Positions 25,589-34,858 of a stretch of DNA of 64,000 nucleotides are shown here, in pieces. How positions within the stretch are numbered: position 1 is the stretch's first letter; every line of letters begins with the position of its first letter. The notes under the pieces were generated by a model. It had not been told where the DNA came from, searched no databases, and saw only the letters and a list, made by a program, of their open reading frames with translations. The stretch covers positions 124,001 through 188,000 of the forward strand of contig CAVUKH010000007.1 of the NCBI GenBank assembly GCA_963742035.1. The letters are read 5' to 3'. This DNA comes from Bog-473 sp963742035 (GTDB lineage: Bacteria; Actinomycetota; Acidimicrobiia; Acidimicrobiales; RAAP-2). The translations under genes and the position numbers were made by a program.

Positions 25589-26182
25589 GTGGATCTTCCA
25601 GAGCTGTTGGTCGCAGATGTTGCGGAGTGGCGGCGCTGGTTGAGTGGCCATCATTCCAAGTCACCGGGCGTATGGCTCGTTCTAGCCAAGAAGAGCACAA
25701 CGCATCCGACAACGCTCTCCTACGCCCAGGCACTCGATGAAGCGATCTGCTTTGGATGGATCGATGGACAGCTCGGGCGTCGTGACAATGAGACGTTCCG
25801 GCGACGATTCACGCCCCGAAGCGCTGGGAGCCCATGGTCTCTGCGGAATGTCGCCATCGCCGAGGGGTTGAGCGCATCCGGCCGAATGCACCGATCAGGG
25901 GAAGATCAGGTTCGACAGGCGAAGGCGGATGGTCGATGGAACGCCGCATACGCCGGTCAAGCCACTGCGGAAGTTCCAGAGGACCTCGCGAAGGCGCTCA
26001 GCGCCGACCCCCGTGCTCAGAAAATGTTTCAGATGCTCACCAGTGCAGAACGTTATTCCATCCTCTATCGGATCGGACGTGCAAAGAAGGCCGAGACCCG
26101 TAGAAGCCTCATCGACCGGTTCGTGGAGACACTGGCCCGGGGCGAGACCATCCACCCTCAAAAGAGAAGATCACCCGAATAG
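25589..26182 (+). CDS. YdeI/OmdA family protein
   Basis: This 197-residue protein has the family pattern of YdeI-like (bacteriocin-resistance/OmdA) proteins: DLPELLVADVAEWRRWLSGHH, GVWLVLAKKST, DEAICFGWIDGQ and a C-terminal DLAKALSADPRAQKMF followed by R-rich helices (KKAETRRSLIDRFVETLARGE). It is cytoplasmic and its biochemical role is unclear. The GTG at 25589 begins exactly at the conserved N-terminus; the frame continues open upstream but without similarity. Confidence 0.82.
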   Translation: MDLPELLVADVAEWRRWLSGHHSKSPGVWLVLAKKSTTHPTTLSYAQALDEAICFGWIDGQLGRRDNETFRRRFTPRSAGSPWSLRNVAIAEGLSASGRMHRSGEDQVRQAKADGRWNAAYAGQATAEVPEDLAKALSADPRAQKMFQMLTSAERYSILYRIGRAKKAETRRSLIDRFVETLARGETIHPQKRRSPE

Positions 26183-26191
26183 TCAATTGGC

Positions 26192-27523
26192 ATGATGGAG
26201 GAGGTGCCCCGGAACGCCCGTGGGTATTACCGTCCCAAAGGAACTGAGCTGCTCTCTTGGACGAGGAGGCTGAAGCGTGTGAGCGCCCCAGCGATCACGG
26301 GGGCGCTCGTACTATCGGCATGTCTCTTCTGCCGAAGCAGCACGGCTTTCGCCACTGGCCCACCTGCTCCGGCCCCTGCTGGCCGCACCATCGCCTGCTC
26401 CAGCTTCGTTCCGCGTGCACCGGTGCTCGCAGCCGTGCAGACCACGTTCACCGGCGGGTTGTCGTCTCCCTTCGGAGTTGCCTTTTCATCCGGCGGGCAT
26501 TTCGTCTTTGTCGATTCCCCTCCTTCCTCAACCACCCCCACAGGCAGCACGTTGGCTGTCTATGCGCCTACTCCTTCTGGTCGTCTTGCAGCAAAGAGGA
26601 TGAACCACATTCCTGGGACCCAGCTGCTCGGGATGAACCGCAGTCCCGATGGTCGTTATGTGGCCGTGGCAAATGAGAGCGGAGTGGAGGTCTTTTCGAC
26701 CTCGCGCATGGAACAGCCGGGTTTCTCGCCATCGTCGTGGCTGGTGGGATCCTTGGAGAGCCAGGGCATGGGTGCAATTGAAGTGACTTTCTCGCCCGAC
26801 GGTTCCTACCTCTTCGTGACGCTCGAAAGCAGTCGCGAGATAGCGGTCTTCAATTTCGAAAAGGCCGTTCGTGGCAGCTTCGGAGCATCTGATCTCATCG
26901 GATATGTGCCCCTAGGCCTAGATCCGGTTGGGATGGCGATTTCACCGAATGGTCGCTATCTGTATGCGACCAGCGAGGTGAACCCGTCCTATGCGGCGCG
27001 ACGGGTCCCTGGGGTCAACTTGTCTACCGAAGGAGAAGGGACACTGAGCACGATCGATCTGCGGCGCGCCGAACAGGATCCTTCGAATGCGGTGACCTCC
27101 ACGGTCTGGGCTGGGTGCAGTCCGGTGCGAGTGGTGGCGACGCCCTCGACTGTGTATGTCGCGGCACGCGGGAGCGACGACCTGGTCGCGTTTTCTGCAT
27201 CTCGGTTGGTGTCGAATGCATCCTCGTCGCTAAAAGGAACCACCGCGGTTGGTGAACTTCCAGTCGGCCTTGCACTCGTTGGGCATGAACAGACGGTGAT
27301 TATTGCCGATTCGAATCGCTTCGACGTCAGAGGCAAGGCCTCGAATCTCGCCGTCGTCTCTGATCGGGGCTATGCAAACCCCGTCCTGGTTGGTTACGTC
27401 AAAGCAGCCCACTTCCCGAGAGACATGGCTGTGAACCCCGACGGGAAAACGCTGGTCGTGAGCAACTTCGACTCCGGACAGGTCGAGGATGTGGTCCTCG
27501 CAGGGTTGCCTCGTTCACCCTGA
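26192..27523 (+). CDS. Secreted beta-propeller lipoprotein (YVTN/lactonase-like)
   Basis: This 443-residue protein has a positively charged start (WTRRLKR), a hydrophobic stretch and a lipobox LSAC at Cys44, so it is probably a lipoprotein. A simple signal peptidase site after STAFA is the alternative. The body has repeated propeller blades: GVAFSSGGHFVFV, LGMNRSPDGRYVAVA, VTFSPDGSYLFVT, MAISPNGRYLYAT and MAVNPDGKTLVVS. Such propellers are like 6-phosphogluconolactonase or YVTN proteins. The role is unknown. The start could also be ATG 26195 or GTG 26279, but the latter would lose the charged region. Confidence 0.8.
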   Translation: MMEEVPRNARGYYRPKGTELLSWTRRLKRVSAPAITGALVLSACLFCRSSTAFATGPPAPAPAGRTIACSSFVPRAPVLAAVQTTFTGGLSSPFGVAFSSGGHFVFVDSPPSSTTPTGSTLAVYAPTPSGRLAAKRMNHIPGTQLLGMNRSPDGRYVAVANESGVEVFSTSRMEQPGFSPSSWLVGSLESQGMGAIEVTFSPDGSYLFVTLESSREIAVFNFEKAVRGSFGASDLIGYVPLGLDPVGMAISPNGRYLYATSEVNPSYAARRVPGVNLSTEGEGTLSTIDLRRAEQDPSNAVTSTVWAGCSPVRVVATPSTVYVAARGSDDLVAFSASRLVSNASSSLKGTTAVGELPVGLALVGHEQTVIIADSNRFDVRGKASNLAVVSDRGYANPVLVGYVKAAHFPRDMAVNPDGKTLVVSNFDSGQVEDVVLAGLPRSP

Positions 27524-27913
27524 GAATAGATGGATCACGATTTCCCGCAGGGGGTGTCCCGTCCGCCGGCACCGGGTGCCACCTTGATGCGCACAGCAAC
27601 TGGACGAGAACTTCTATTTAGCAGTGGATGCGGTCTCCCGTGTCGGTGATGGGATGGAGCTGCGGAAGCCGCAACTTGGTGGACGCAACACGGTCCCCTG
27701 ACGACGGTGTCAGCGGCGAATCGAGAGTACGAATTGATGGGAGGCGGCCCTATCGGATCGGCGACCCGTTTGCTCCAATGAGGCATGAAGCCCACCATTG
27801 CAAGTAGCCGGGTGATTCGCTCGCCAACGCGTCCCTAGGAGGAGTGCCCCATGCACGTGTTCGTCGTTGAGGTCACGTGTTTCTGGACGTATTGAAGGTA
27901 GTGTCTTGCGGTC
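27524..27913. other. Intergenic region with a possible 14-codon leader
   Basis: No normal gene is seen. At 27851-27895 a tiny frame (MHVFVVEVTCFWTY) follows AGGAGGAG and ends 19 nt before the DUF2142 gene. It might be a translated leader or chance. A small inverted repeat GGCACCGGGTGCC lies shortly after the upstream gene. Confidence 0.3.
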
Positions 27914-29518
27914 ATGGGCCGCCCTGCCCCGATGCATGCAGCTCGTGGTCGGAGTCCCCAAAATGGGTTGCTGCTTTCGTTCACGCTGGGCACCCTAGTG
28001 ATGTTCGGTCTGATGTCCGCCTGGTCGGTGTCCATGCCTCTTTACTCCGGTCCAGATGAGACGAGCCAGGTCGTCCACGCCGCTGCGCTCGTGCGCGGAC
28101 AGTTGATCGGGACACCCGCTGCTGGATACGAGAATCCGTTCACCTATGTCAAGGTTCCGGGCACGTTCGGCAACGGTTTGGAATTGATGCAGTGTTACAT
28201 GTTCCGTCCCACCGTACCGGCATCCTGCGCGGCACACGTAAAGCTTTCTGCCGAGCCCACGGACTCGAAGACGTACTCCGGTCGCTACCCGCCCTTGTAC
28301 TACGCCGTGGATGGGCTCCCGACGTTGGTGGCGGACTCCACGTGGGTGGTGATCTTGATGCGTCTGCTGGGAGCTCTCATGTGCTCGGTGCTTCTCGGCC
28401 TGGCTTACATGGCGATGACGGTCTGGTCCCGGGCGCAGATGCTCCCCGCAGGCTTTCTGTGTGCGCTGACGCCAGCCGCCGTCTATATGGGGGCAATGGT
28501 GAACCCAAATGGACTGGAGATCGCGGCCGCCATCTGCTTTTGGTGTGCGGGAATTATTTTGGCGTTGGAGCATGTGCACGACCCGCCACGTGGGCTCGTG
28601 GTGCTTCTGGCGGCGTCGGGCTGCGTCCTCACGTTCACCCGAGGGCTCTCCCCTCTGTGGATGATTCTGGTCTTGGCCGCGACGGTGCTGCTCGCGGGGC
28701 CACGGAACGCCTGGCGTCTGCTCAGATCGCGTCGCGACGTGCGGTGGGCGGCAGGTGCGCTTGTCACATCGGGGATCCTCGCCTCAGTGTGGATCCTGGG
28801 TGCGCATTCTCTGTGGCTCGTGCCCGCGGGGCCGCAAGTGACGTCGCGGGCGTCAGAGTTGCACATCGTCTCCCAGGCCTTCGGGCAGGCCGGGGCATGG
28901 CTGCATCAAATGGTGGGTGTCCTGGGTTGGGATGACACCTCGCTCCCGGTATGGACCTATTTGGCGTGGGCTGCGGCTTCAGTCACCCTCATCGCGGTGG
29001 GCCTGTGGTCGGGCCGGTTCCGCACGTCGATCGTTCTTGTCATCATCATCCTCTTTTCATTCCTCCTGCCGGTGGGCATTGAGCTTGTCAAAGCCAGAAC
29101 CATCGGTCTCGCCTGGGAGGGTCGGTACACGCTGCCGCTCGCCGTCGGGGTTCCCCTACTGGCGGCTGCAAGCGCCGGGGACCGAGCGGCGCGCAAGCAG
29201 TTCCGACTGAGGGTCGCGCGAATCCTGCTCGCGCTCTTGGGGATGGCAGGCGTGCTCGGATACCTCGAGGTCCTGCGGCGCTATGCCGTCGGAACCAGTG
29301 GACCCCTTGACTTCGTGCACGGTCCGTGGCAGCCCGTCGATGGGAACGCGCTCGCCATCATTTGGTACCTCGCCGTCACGGCACTGTTGCTCGCGATGCT
29401 CTGGCGCCTGACAGCTCGGAGCGATTCACACGAACCAATCATCCGGAGGCCAGACAGCGAGAACTCGCTTCAGGGTGTTCCAGTAGCATTGGTCGAGTCG
29501 TCCCGGCGTCGGCGATGA
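27914..29518 (+). CDS. DUF2142 family polytopic membrane protein
   Basis: This 534-residue protein has about 12 hydrophobic segments. A first transmembrane helix is followed by an acidic GPDETSQVVHAAALVRGQ loop and SGRYPPLYYAV. These resemble the catalytic loop of GT-C glycosyltransferases and the DUF2142 pattern. A C-terminal cytoplasmic tail ends the protein. Such proteins probably use lipid-linked sugars at the outside of the membrane to decorate surface polymers. It may cooperate with the glycosyltransferase and FkbM genes in the window, but this is inference. Confidence 0.8.
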   Translation: MGRPAPMHAARGRSPQNGLLLSFTLGTLVMFGLMSAWSVSMPLYSGPDETSQVVHAAALVRGQLIGTPAAGYENPFTYVKVPGTFGNGLELMQCYMFRPTVPASCAAHVKLSAEPTDSKTYSGRYPPLYYAVDGLPTLVADSTWVVILMRLLGALMCSVLLGLAYMAMTVWSRAQMLPAGFLCALTPAAVYMGAMVNPNGLEIAAAICFWCAGIILALEHVHDPPRGLVVLLAASGCVLTFTRGLSPLWMILVLAATVLLAGPRNAWRLLRSRRDVRWAAGALVTSGILASVWILGAHSLWLVPAGPQVTSRASELHIVSQAFGQAGAWLHQMVGVLGWDDTSLPVWTYLAWAAASVTLIAVGLWSGRFRTSIVLVIIILFSFLLPVGIELVKARTIGLAWEGRYTLPLAVGVPLLAAASAGDRAARKQFRLRVARILLALLGMAGVLGYLEVLRRYAVGTSGPLDFVHGPWQPVDGNALAIIWYLAVTALLLAMLWRLTARSDSHEPIIRRPDSENSLQGVPVALVESSRRRR

Positions 29519-29558
29519 ACTTCCGAAGCGAGGAGTTCTGCAGGACGCCGTAATGCCG

Positions 29559-30077
29559 CTAGGGCATGGTACGGCCGGGGGGTGTTCCGCGCCCCGGCGG
29601 CATTTCCACCACGTCCCGCCAAAGCGCGGCGAGATTGTCGACCGACTTTTCCAGCATGGAGAGGGGCACTATCGGGAAGTGCTCGCGCGCGTACCCGGGA
29701 ATGTCGGGCCACGCGCAATAGTTCGTGATGGTCGTCTCGTTCGGCCCGACCGCGCTGATCTCCCAGCCGTAGACGTGGCCGAACGGGCCCTGTCCCGGCA
29801 AACCGACGTTCCACTCGAGGAGCTCGTCGCGCACGATCCGCGTCACCGTGTTGATGGACGTGTACTTGCCCATCGGCTGGTCACCGAGCGCGCCCCGGTC
29901 CATCGACATCTCGAACACGTCCCCGGGCGCCTCCATCCGCCGTGCCCCGGGTGCTGCTTCCAGCATGCCAGACCCGTCAATCTCGACATGCATGGCAGGG
30001 TCGGTGACGACCCTGAAGACCTGGGCCGGCGTGGCGGCCACCGTCCGGCTGGCGGCGATCCTGTCTGCAGTGGGCAC
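29559..30077 (-). CDS. SRPBCC family protein
   Basis: This 172-residue protein has the Bet v1-like start IAASRTVAATPAQVFRVVTDP and the shared EIDGSGMLEAA turn. A central beta region and a long C-terminal helix (LSMLEKSVDNLAALWRD) follow. It is related to the protein at 21006. The GTG at 30077 follows GGAGGAAG. It is divergent from the FkbM methyltransferase, with a 76-nt gap that should hold both promoters. Ligand unknown. Confidence 0.82.
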   Translation of the reverse strand: MPTADRIAASRTVAATPAQVFRVVTDPAMHVEIDGSGMLEAAPGARRMEAPGDVFEMSMDRGALGDQPMGKYTSINTVTRIVRDELLEWNVGLPGQGPFGHVYGWEISAVGPNETTITNYCAWPDIPGYAREHFPIVPLSMLEKSVDNLAALWRDVVEMPPGRGTPPGRTMP

Positions 30078-30153
30078 GACCTTCCTCCGTCGGCTCGGTC
30101 TCGCGGAGACACTAGCGACTGGGCCTTCCGGTCAACGGATACCGTGGGCGGAA

Positions 30154-31194
30154 ATGGTTGAACCCCGGAACGCTTGGCAGCACACTGTCAAAGAGAAATT
30201 GAAGCCGCTGCGCGATCGCATCGTGCACGGGCTCGGCGGCACTCTGCCGGCTGCGGCCCCGCGGGGGATCACCTACGACCAGCTCGTGGCGCTTCTCTAC
30301 CCGACACTGCCCGACGAGCTTCGCCCACATCTCGACGAGGCGTCGACTGGAGACCTGGCCCGGGTCTCGACCATCCGCCGTATGCTCGGAACCATTGAGC
30401 ACCAGGTGGCACCCACCTCCTTCTCCATACAGCTGGCAGAGGAGGATGCGGTGCGCTGCAAGGTCGGGAGCGTCGAACTGTTCTGTGATGCCGCCGACGC
30501 GGCTGTGACGCCCGGGCTCCTGTCGGGTCAGTACGAGTCGCATCTCACCGCGGTCTTCGAGCGGTACTGCGGCAAAGGTATGACCGTCATCGACGTCGGT
30601 GCCAATCTCGGCTACTACGCGCTTTTGGCCTCGCAGCTGGTCGGTCCCTCCGGCCGGGTGATCGCCCTGGAGCCGAATTCCGAGAATTGCCGACTGTTGC
30701 TGTCCTCGCTCCGGCTGAACGGGACGTCCAACGTGCAGCTGTTGCCCGTGGCGGCGGACACCTCTCCCGGCTGGGCCTACTACTCGACGCACGTCGGATC
30801 CAACGGGGGTCTGATTGAAGACGGGGATCTGCTGTCCCACCCCGGCACGATCGTTCCGACCTTCCGGTTGGACGACCTGGTCGACGGTCCGGTTGGCTTC
30901 CTCAAAATGGACGTCGAGGGAGCGGAGGGCCGAGTCGTGCGGGGCGCCAGGCGTGTCATTGAGCGCGATCGCCCGGTGGTGACCACCGAACTGAAGGACG
31001 AGATGCTCCGCCGGGTATCGGGCATCTCGGTGGCTGACTACCTCGGCTACTTCGAGAACCTCGGCTACACGCCTACGTTGTTGGAGAAGGCGACCGGCAC
31101 ACAGAAGGCATATGCCTCGGTCGCCCATCTCCTTGCGGACTGGGGCGAGACCGACGAGCTCCGCGACGTGCTCTTGCTTCCCGGTTCCGCCTGA
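30154..31194 (+). CDS. FkbM family methyltransferase
   Basis: This 346-residue protein has an N-terminal helical region of about 90 residues and then a methyltransferase fold. VIDVGANLGYYALLAS lies at 145-160, RVIALEPNSENCRLL follows, and LKMDVEGAEGRVVRGA is the FkbM signature. It transfers a methyl group from SAM to an oxygen of a sugar or secondary metabolite. The ATG at 30154 is chosen; the long upstream open frame lies antisense to the SRPBCC gene. Confidence 0.87.
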   Translation: MVEPRNAWQHTVKEKLKPLRDRIVHGLGGTLPAAAPRGITYDQLVALLYPTLPDELRPHLDEASTGDLARVSTIRRMLGTIEHQVAPTSFSIQLAEEDAVRCKVGSVELFCDAADAAVTPGLLSGQYESHLTAVFERYCGKGMTVIDVGANLGYYALLASQLVGPSGRVIALEPNSENCRLLLSSLRLNGTSNVQLLPVAADTSPGWAYYSTHVGSNGGLIEDGDLLSHPGTIVPTFRLDDLVDGPVGFLKMDVEGAEGRVVRGARRVIERDRPVVTTELKDEMLRRVSGISVADYLGYFENLGYTPTLLEKATGTQKAYASVAHLLADWGETDELRDVLLLPGSA

Positions 31195-31459
31195 CCGGGC
31201 GAGGGCCGCGCGGCGGCAGAGTGGACGGGTGCTGATCCGGATCGGGGGGGCACGACCTCCCAGGATCTCCCTGCGGGCCCGGTCCCGACGACCCCGACGG
31301 TCTCCCAATGTCCATGTCGCCGTCCATCAGGTTCGTCTACCTCTCGTGAGGCTTGGTGGAAGGGAGTTCAACATGTTCCGCCGGCCAAGCTCACGCTCGA
31401 CGATGGGCCATCTGACGTCCTCCGACGAGCCGTGATCGGAGGGGTGCTGGTGGGCCCTT

Positions 31460-32023
31460 CTACCGGGCGGCGACCTGATCCTGCGATGAACCGACGAGTC
31501 GGGTCAGTAGTTCGTCGACGTCATCGGAGATCACCAGGGCGTCCACCTGGCCTGCCTTGATGAAGCCCTGCGCCACGCCGTGGCGCAGAAAGGCCAGCAA
31601 TTGGTCGAAGAAGCCGTCGACATTCAGGATGCCGCACGACTTGTCGTGGATCCCGAGCTGCACCCAGGTGACCGACTCCATAAATTCCTCGTAGGTGCCG
31701 AAGCCGCCCGGCAGCATGACGAAGGCGTCCGACAGATCGGACATGAGTGCCTTGCGCTCATGCATGGTGCTCACGACGTGCAGGTGGCTGAGCGTTCCGT
31801 GGGCGATCTCGTGCCCCGCGAGCGACTCGGTGATGACGCCTGTGGCCCGCCCACCTGCAGCGAGGGCGGCATCGGCCACGACGCCCATCAGGCCGACCGA
31901 TGCGCCGCCGTAGACAAGCTCGATGTCGCGCAGGGCGACCGCCGCACCGAAGCGCTCGGCCGCCAGCGTGAAGACCGGATCGGCCCCGGGGCTCGAGCCG
32001 CAGAAGACGCACACCGTCGTCAT
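31460..32023 (-). CDS. LOG family (lonely guy-type) protein
   Basis: This 187-residue Rossmann protein has VCVFCGSSPG at the start and the motif pair MHERK (residues 88-91 region) and PGGFGTYEE (105-113). The pair defines the phosphoribohydrolases that release bases from nucleoside 5'-monophosphates (cytokinin activation in plants, TIGR00730). In bacteria the physiological substrate is often unclear. The start overlaps the stop of the upstream exporter gene by 4 nt (ATGA), so the two are cotranscribed. Confidence 0.9.
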   Translation of the reverse strand: MTTVCVFCGSSPGADPVFTLAAERFGAAVALRDIELVYGGASVGLMGVVADAALAAGGRATGVITESLAGHEIAHGTLSHLHVVSTMHERKALMSDLSDAFVMLPGGFGTYEEFMESVTWVQLGIHDKSCGILNVDGFFDQLLAFLRHGVAQGFIKAGQVDALVISDDVDELLTRLVGSSQDQVAAR

Positions 32024-33489
32024 GCCGGGCTACCCTCGGGTACGGCGATGGGCGAACGTGCAACCGGGGCGGACCGGCGTACGCGTCGCACGATCGTCGC
32101 CGCGGCGTCGCCGTCGTGAATGGTCAGCGAGAACGCGGCGGCGGCCAGCGCGAAGGTCGCTGCGGTGAGGAAGGCGAAGCGGTAGCCCGAGATGTCGGGG
32201 GATGACGTGCCACCTGCGCCATGGGCCGTGCCCGCGCCGATCAACACCGTTGAGAGAACGGCGACACCGGTCGCGCTCCCGACCTGGCGCATGGTGTTGA
32301 AGAAGGTCGAGGCGCGGCCCATCGACTCGGGCGTGATCATCGCGAAGGCCGCTGCCTGATTCGGGACCATTACCTGCGCCATCATCCACCCCACGACGAA
32401 CATCAGGCCACGAATGAACCAGAGGTTCGTGGTGACGGTGATCTGGGTCAGTATGAGCATGCAGGCGGCCAGCCCGATGAGGCCGGCGGTGATGTGACGG
32501 CGGGGACCGACGCGCGGGTAGATGAATCGGCTGGCGAACTGCGCGCCGATCATTACGCCGATGGCTTCGGGGAAGGTGGAGAGGCCCGACTGCAGGGCGG
32601 AGAGCCCTCGCGCGTCCTGGAAATAGAGCGGGATGAGGTACAGCATCCCCAAGAAGGCGGCGGCGGCCAGGAACATGACGCAGTTGGTCGAGCGGAACAA
32701 CCGCTCTCGGAGCAGGTGCAGATCGACCATGGGTCGGGTCGTGCGCAACTCCACCATGACGAACACCACCAGGAGGACTGCTCCGACGACGCAGGTGGAG
32801 ACGACGGCGGTCGAGGACCACGACTGGAGCGGGCCCTCAGAGACGCCGTACATCAAGAGCCCTAATCCTGCCCCGCCGAGAATGAAACCCGGCACATCGA
32901 AGCGGCCCGCGTCGATCGCAGCGGTCCGTTCCAGAGCCAGAGCCCCGAACAGAACCGCCACAATGCCGATCGGCACGTTGACGAAGAAGACCCAGCGCCA
33001 CGAGAAATTGGTGACGAGAAAGCCGCCGAGCACCGGACCGACCGCGGGGGCCACGGTCGTCCCCAGGGTCAGGATGCTTGCCGCCCGCACGCGCTCGGCC
33101 GGGGGGAAGACCCGGTAGAGCATGGCCATGCCGACCGGAGCCATCATGCCGCCGCCCGCTCCCTGAATGACCCGGAAGACGACGAGCTCCGGATAGTTCT
33201 GGGCGAGGCCACAGAGCGCGGAGCCCAGGGTGAAGACGACGATGGCTGTGAGGAGGACGCGCTTCCCGCCGAAGCGGTCTCCCAGCCAGCCCGATGCCGG
33301 GATGAACACGGCGAGGCTCACCAGGTACGCGATCACCACGCCGTCGACGGCAGTCGGTGGAATGTCGAAATCGCGGCCGATCGTGGGAAGCGCGACGTTC
33401 ACGATGGTGATGTCCATGATGTTCATGAACATCGCTGAGACGAACACGATGCCGACGGCGATCTTCTGATTCATGTGGGCGACGGCCAT
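32020..33489 (-). CDS. MFS drug exporter, DHA2 (EmrB/QacA) family
   Basis: This 489-residue protein has 14 predicted transmembrane segments. The motif-A loop GWLGDRFGGKRVLL, the opening MFMNIMDITIVNVALPTIG, and motif C-like GPVLGGFLVTNFSWRWVFFVN are typical of 14-segment proton-coupled exporters. It probably pumps out drugs or metabolites. ATG 33489 has GAAAGA upstream; ATG 33474 is also possible. It is followed by the LOG gene in an ATGA overlap. Confidence 0.88.
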   Translation of the reverse strand: MAVAHMNQKIAVGIVFVSAMFMNIMDITIVNVALPTIGRDFDIPPTAVDGVVIAYLVSLAVFIPASGWLGDRFGGKRVLLTAIVVFTLGSALCGLAQNYPELVVFRVIQGAGGGMMAPVGMAMLYRVFPPAERVRAASILTLGTTVAPAVGPVLGGFLVTNFSWRWVFFVNVPIGIVAVLFGALALERTAAIDAGRFDVPGFILGGAGLGLLMYGVSEGPLQSWSSTAVVSTCVVGAVLLVVFVMVELRTTRPMVDLHLLRERLFRSTNCVMFLAAAAFLGMLYLIPLYFQDARGLSALQSGLSTFPEAIGVMIGAQFASRFIYPRVGPRRHITAGLIGLAACMLILTQITVTTNLWFIRGLMFVVGWMMAQVMVPNQAAAFAMITPESMGRASTFFNTMRQVGSATGVAVLSTVLIGAGTAHGAGGTSSPDISGYRFAFLTAATFALAAAAFSLTIHDGDAAATIVRRVRRSAPVARSPIAVPEGSPA

Positions 33490-33611
33490 GTGTTCTTTCG
33501 GCTCGGCAACGGGCGGGCGGAGGGCGGTCGGACCGTGAGTCCGCACCATCTGATTTCCCCACCGACCCTATGCGCGCCGGCGCCGTGGACAGGCCCGCCC
33601 GGTCCGGGTCG

Positions 33612-33624
33612 GGTCGGTCCGACC
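33612..33624. promoter_or_regulatory. Short palindrome in divergent promoter region
   Basis: GGTCGGTCCGACC is an exact 6-bp inverted repeat around one base, between the divergent exporter and DUF3089 gene. A -10-like TACAGT (33634-33639) lies 9 nt before the DUF3089 ATG, so the repeat is placed to control that promoter. Confidence 0.35.
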
Positions 33625-33648
33625 ACGGGCTCCTACAGTGGTGTCGCC

Positions 33649-34794
33649 ATGGGGAGACGTTCCGCCGCACGCATGCCCAGGGGGGCCTGCCTCGCTCTGG
33701 CGGTCGGTTCTGCTGCGCTCGGCACGTGTGCGCCGGGCGCAGGAGCCGCTCCCCCCGCGCCGCATACCGCATTGAACACCGTGTGGCTGTGCAGCCCCGC
33801 GCAGGCCGCTGATCCGTGCGCCTCGAACCGCACCGCCACCGTCGTGACCGAAAACGGCGCGACGAGCCCGTCCCTCTCCCCGGTTTCGCCCGCGACCCGC
33901 CGCTTCGACTGTTTCTACGTGTACCCGACGGTGTCGGCGGAGACCACGGCCAACGCGAACCTGAATGTGCAGCCGGCCGAAACGGCGACGGCAATTGTCC
34001 AGGCGTCCCGCTTCTCACAGCGCTGCAGAGTATGGGCCCCGATGTACCGCCAGGTCACGCTGGCGGGGCTGCGCCATGTCGACCTGGCCTCGGCCGAAAT
34101 CGCATACATCAGCCTGCTCTCCGCCTGGAAGGACTACCTGACCCACGACAACCGAGGTCGACCGATCATCTTCATCGGGCATTCGCAGGGCGCATCCATC
34201 CTCATCAGGCTCCTCCAGACCCAGGTCGACTCCTCGCCGAGCCTGCGCCGGCGGATGGTGTCCGCCATCCTGCTTGGGGGCAACGTGCAGGTCCCCCCGG
34301 GCCGGGACGTCGGGGGGACGTTCCGCAACATCCCGACCTGTCGACGGGCCGCCCAAACCGGCTGTGTCATCGCCTACTCGTCCTTCGGATCGACACCCCC
34401 GGCCAACTCGCTCTTCGGCCGCGCCGGTCGGGGGGTCAGTCTGCTGTCCGGTCAGCGCGCCGCGGGGTCGCAGCAGGTGGCGTGCGTGAACCCGGTCACC
34501 TTCTCGTCCCGGGTCGGCTCCTTGCAGCCCTTCTTTCTCAGTGTCACGGCTCAGACGCCGGGAGTCCGGGTCCTGACACCCTGGGTGACCTTTCCGGGCC
34601 TCTACACCGCACAGTGCCGGCACAGCGGTGGGGTCTCCTGGCTGCAGGTGACCGCCACGCCGGGAGCCGATGACCCCCGTCCCACCGTCTCGGCCTCCCT
34701 CGGACCCCGGTGGGGGTTGCACCCGGACGACGTCAACCTGGCCTTGGGCAATCTCGTGACCGATGTCGGGCTCCAGGAGGCGGCCTATCGCTGA
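33649..34794 (+). CDS. Secreted DUF3089 alpha/beta-hydrolase
   Basis: This 381-residue protein has a signal peptide of about 38 residues (basic start, ACLALAVGSAALG core, cleavage near AGAAPP). A DUF3089-type alpha/beta-hydrolase fold follows: DCFYVYPTVS near the N-terminus, APMYRQVTL and the nucleophile elbow GHSQGASIL. It probably hydrolyses an ester outside the cell. Paired cysteines in the second half (PTCRRAAQTGC, QQVACVN and YTAQC) fit an exported protein with disulfides. Confidence 0.85.
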   Translation: MGRRSAARMPRGACLALAVGSAALGTCAPGAGAAPPAPHTALNTVWLCSPAQAADPCASNRTATVVTENGATSPSLSPVSPATRRFDCFYVYPTVSAETTANANLNVQPAETATAIVQASRFSQRCRVWAPMYRQVTLAGLRHVDLASAEIAYISLLSAWKDYLTHDNRGRPIIFIGHSQGASILIRLLQTQVDSSPSLRRRMVSAILLGGNVQVPPGRDVGGTFRNIPTCRRAAQTGCVIAYSSFGSTPPANSLFGRAGRGVSLLSGQRAAGSQQVACVNPVTFSSRVGSLQPFFLSVTAQTPGVRVLTPWVTFPGLYTAQCRHSGGVSWLQVTATPGADDPRPTVSASLGPRWGLHPDDVNLALGNLVTDVGLQEAAYR

Positions 34795-34846
34795 GCGGCC
34801 TTGGTCGGGCGACTGATTCCCCCTGGGAAAAGAGCCGAAGCGGTCC

Positions 34847-34852
34847 TAGACT
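34847..34852 (+). promoter_or_regulatory. -10 box 6 nt before the parA-like start
   Basis: TAGACT ends 6 nt before the ATG at 34859, so the transcript would begin at or next to the start codon (leaderless). No Shine-Dalgarno sequence precedes the gene, consistent with this. Confidence 0.5.
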
Positions 34853-34858
34853 CCGGCG

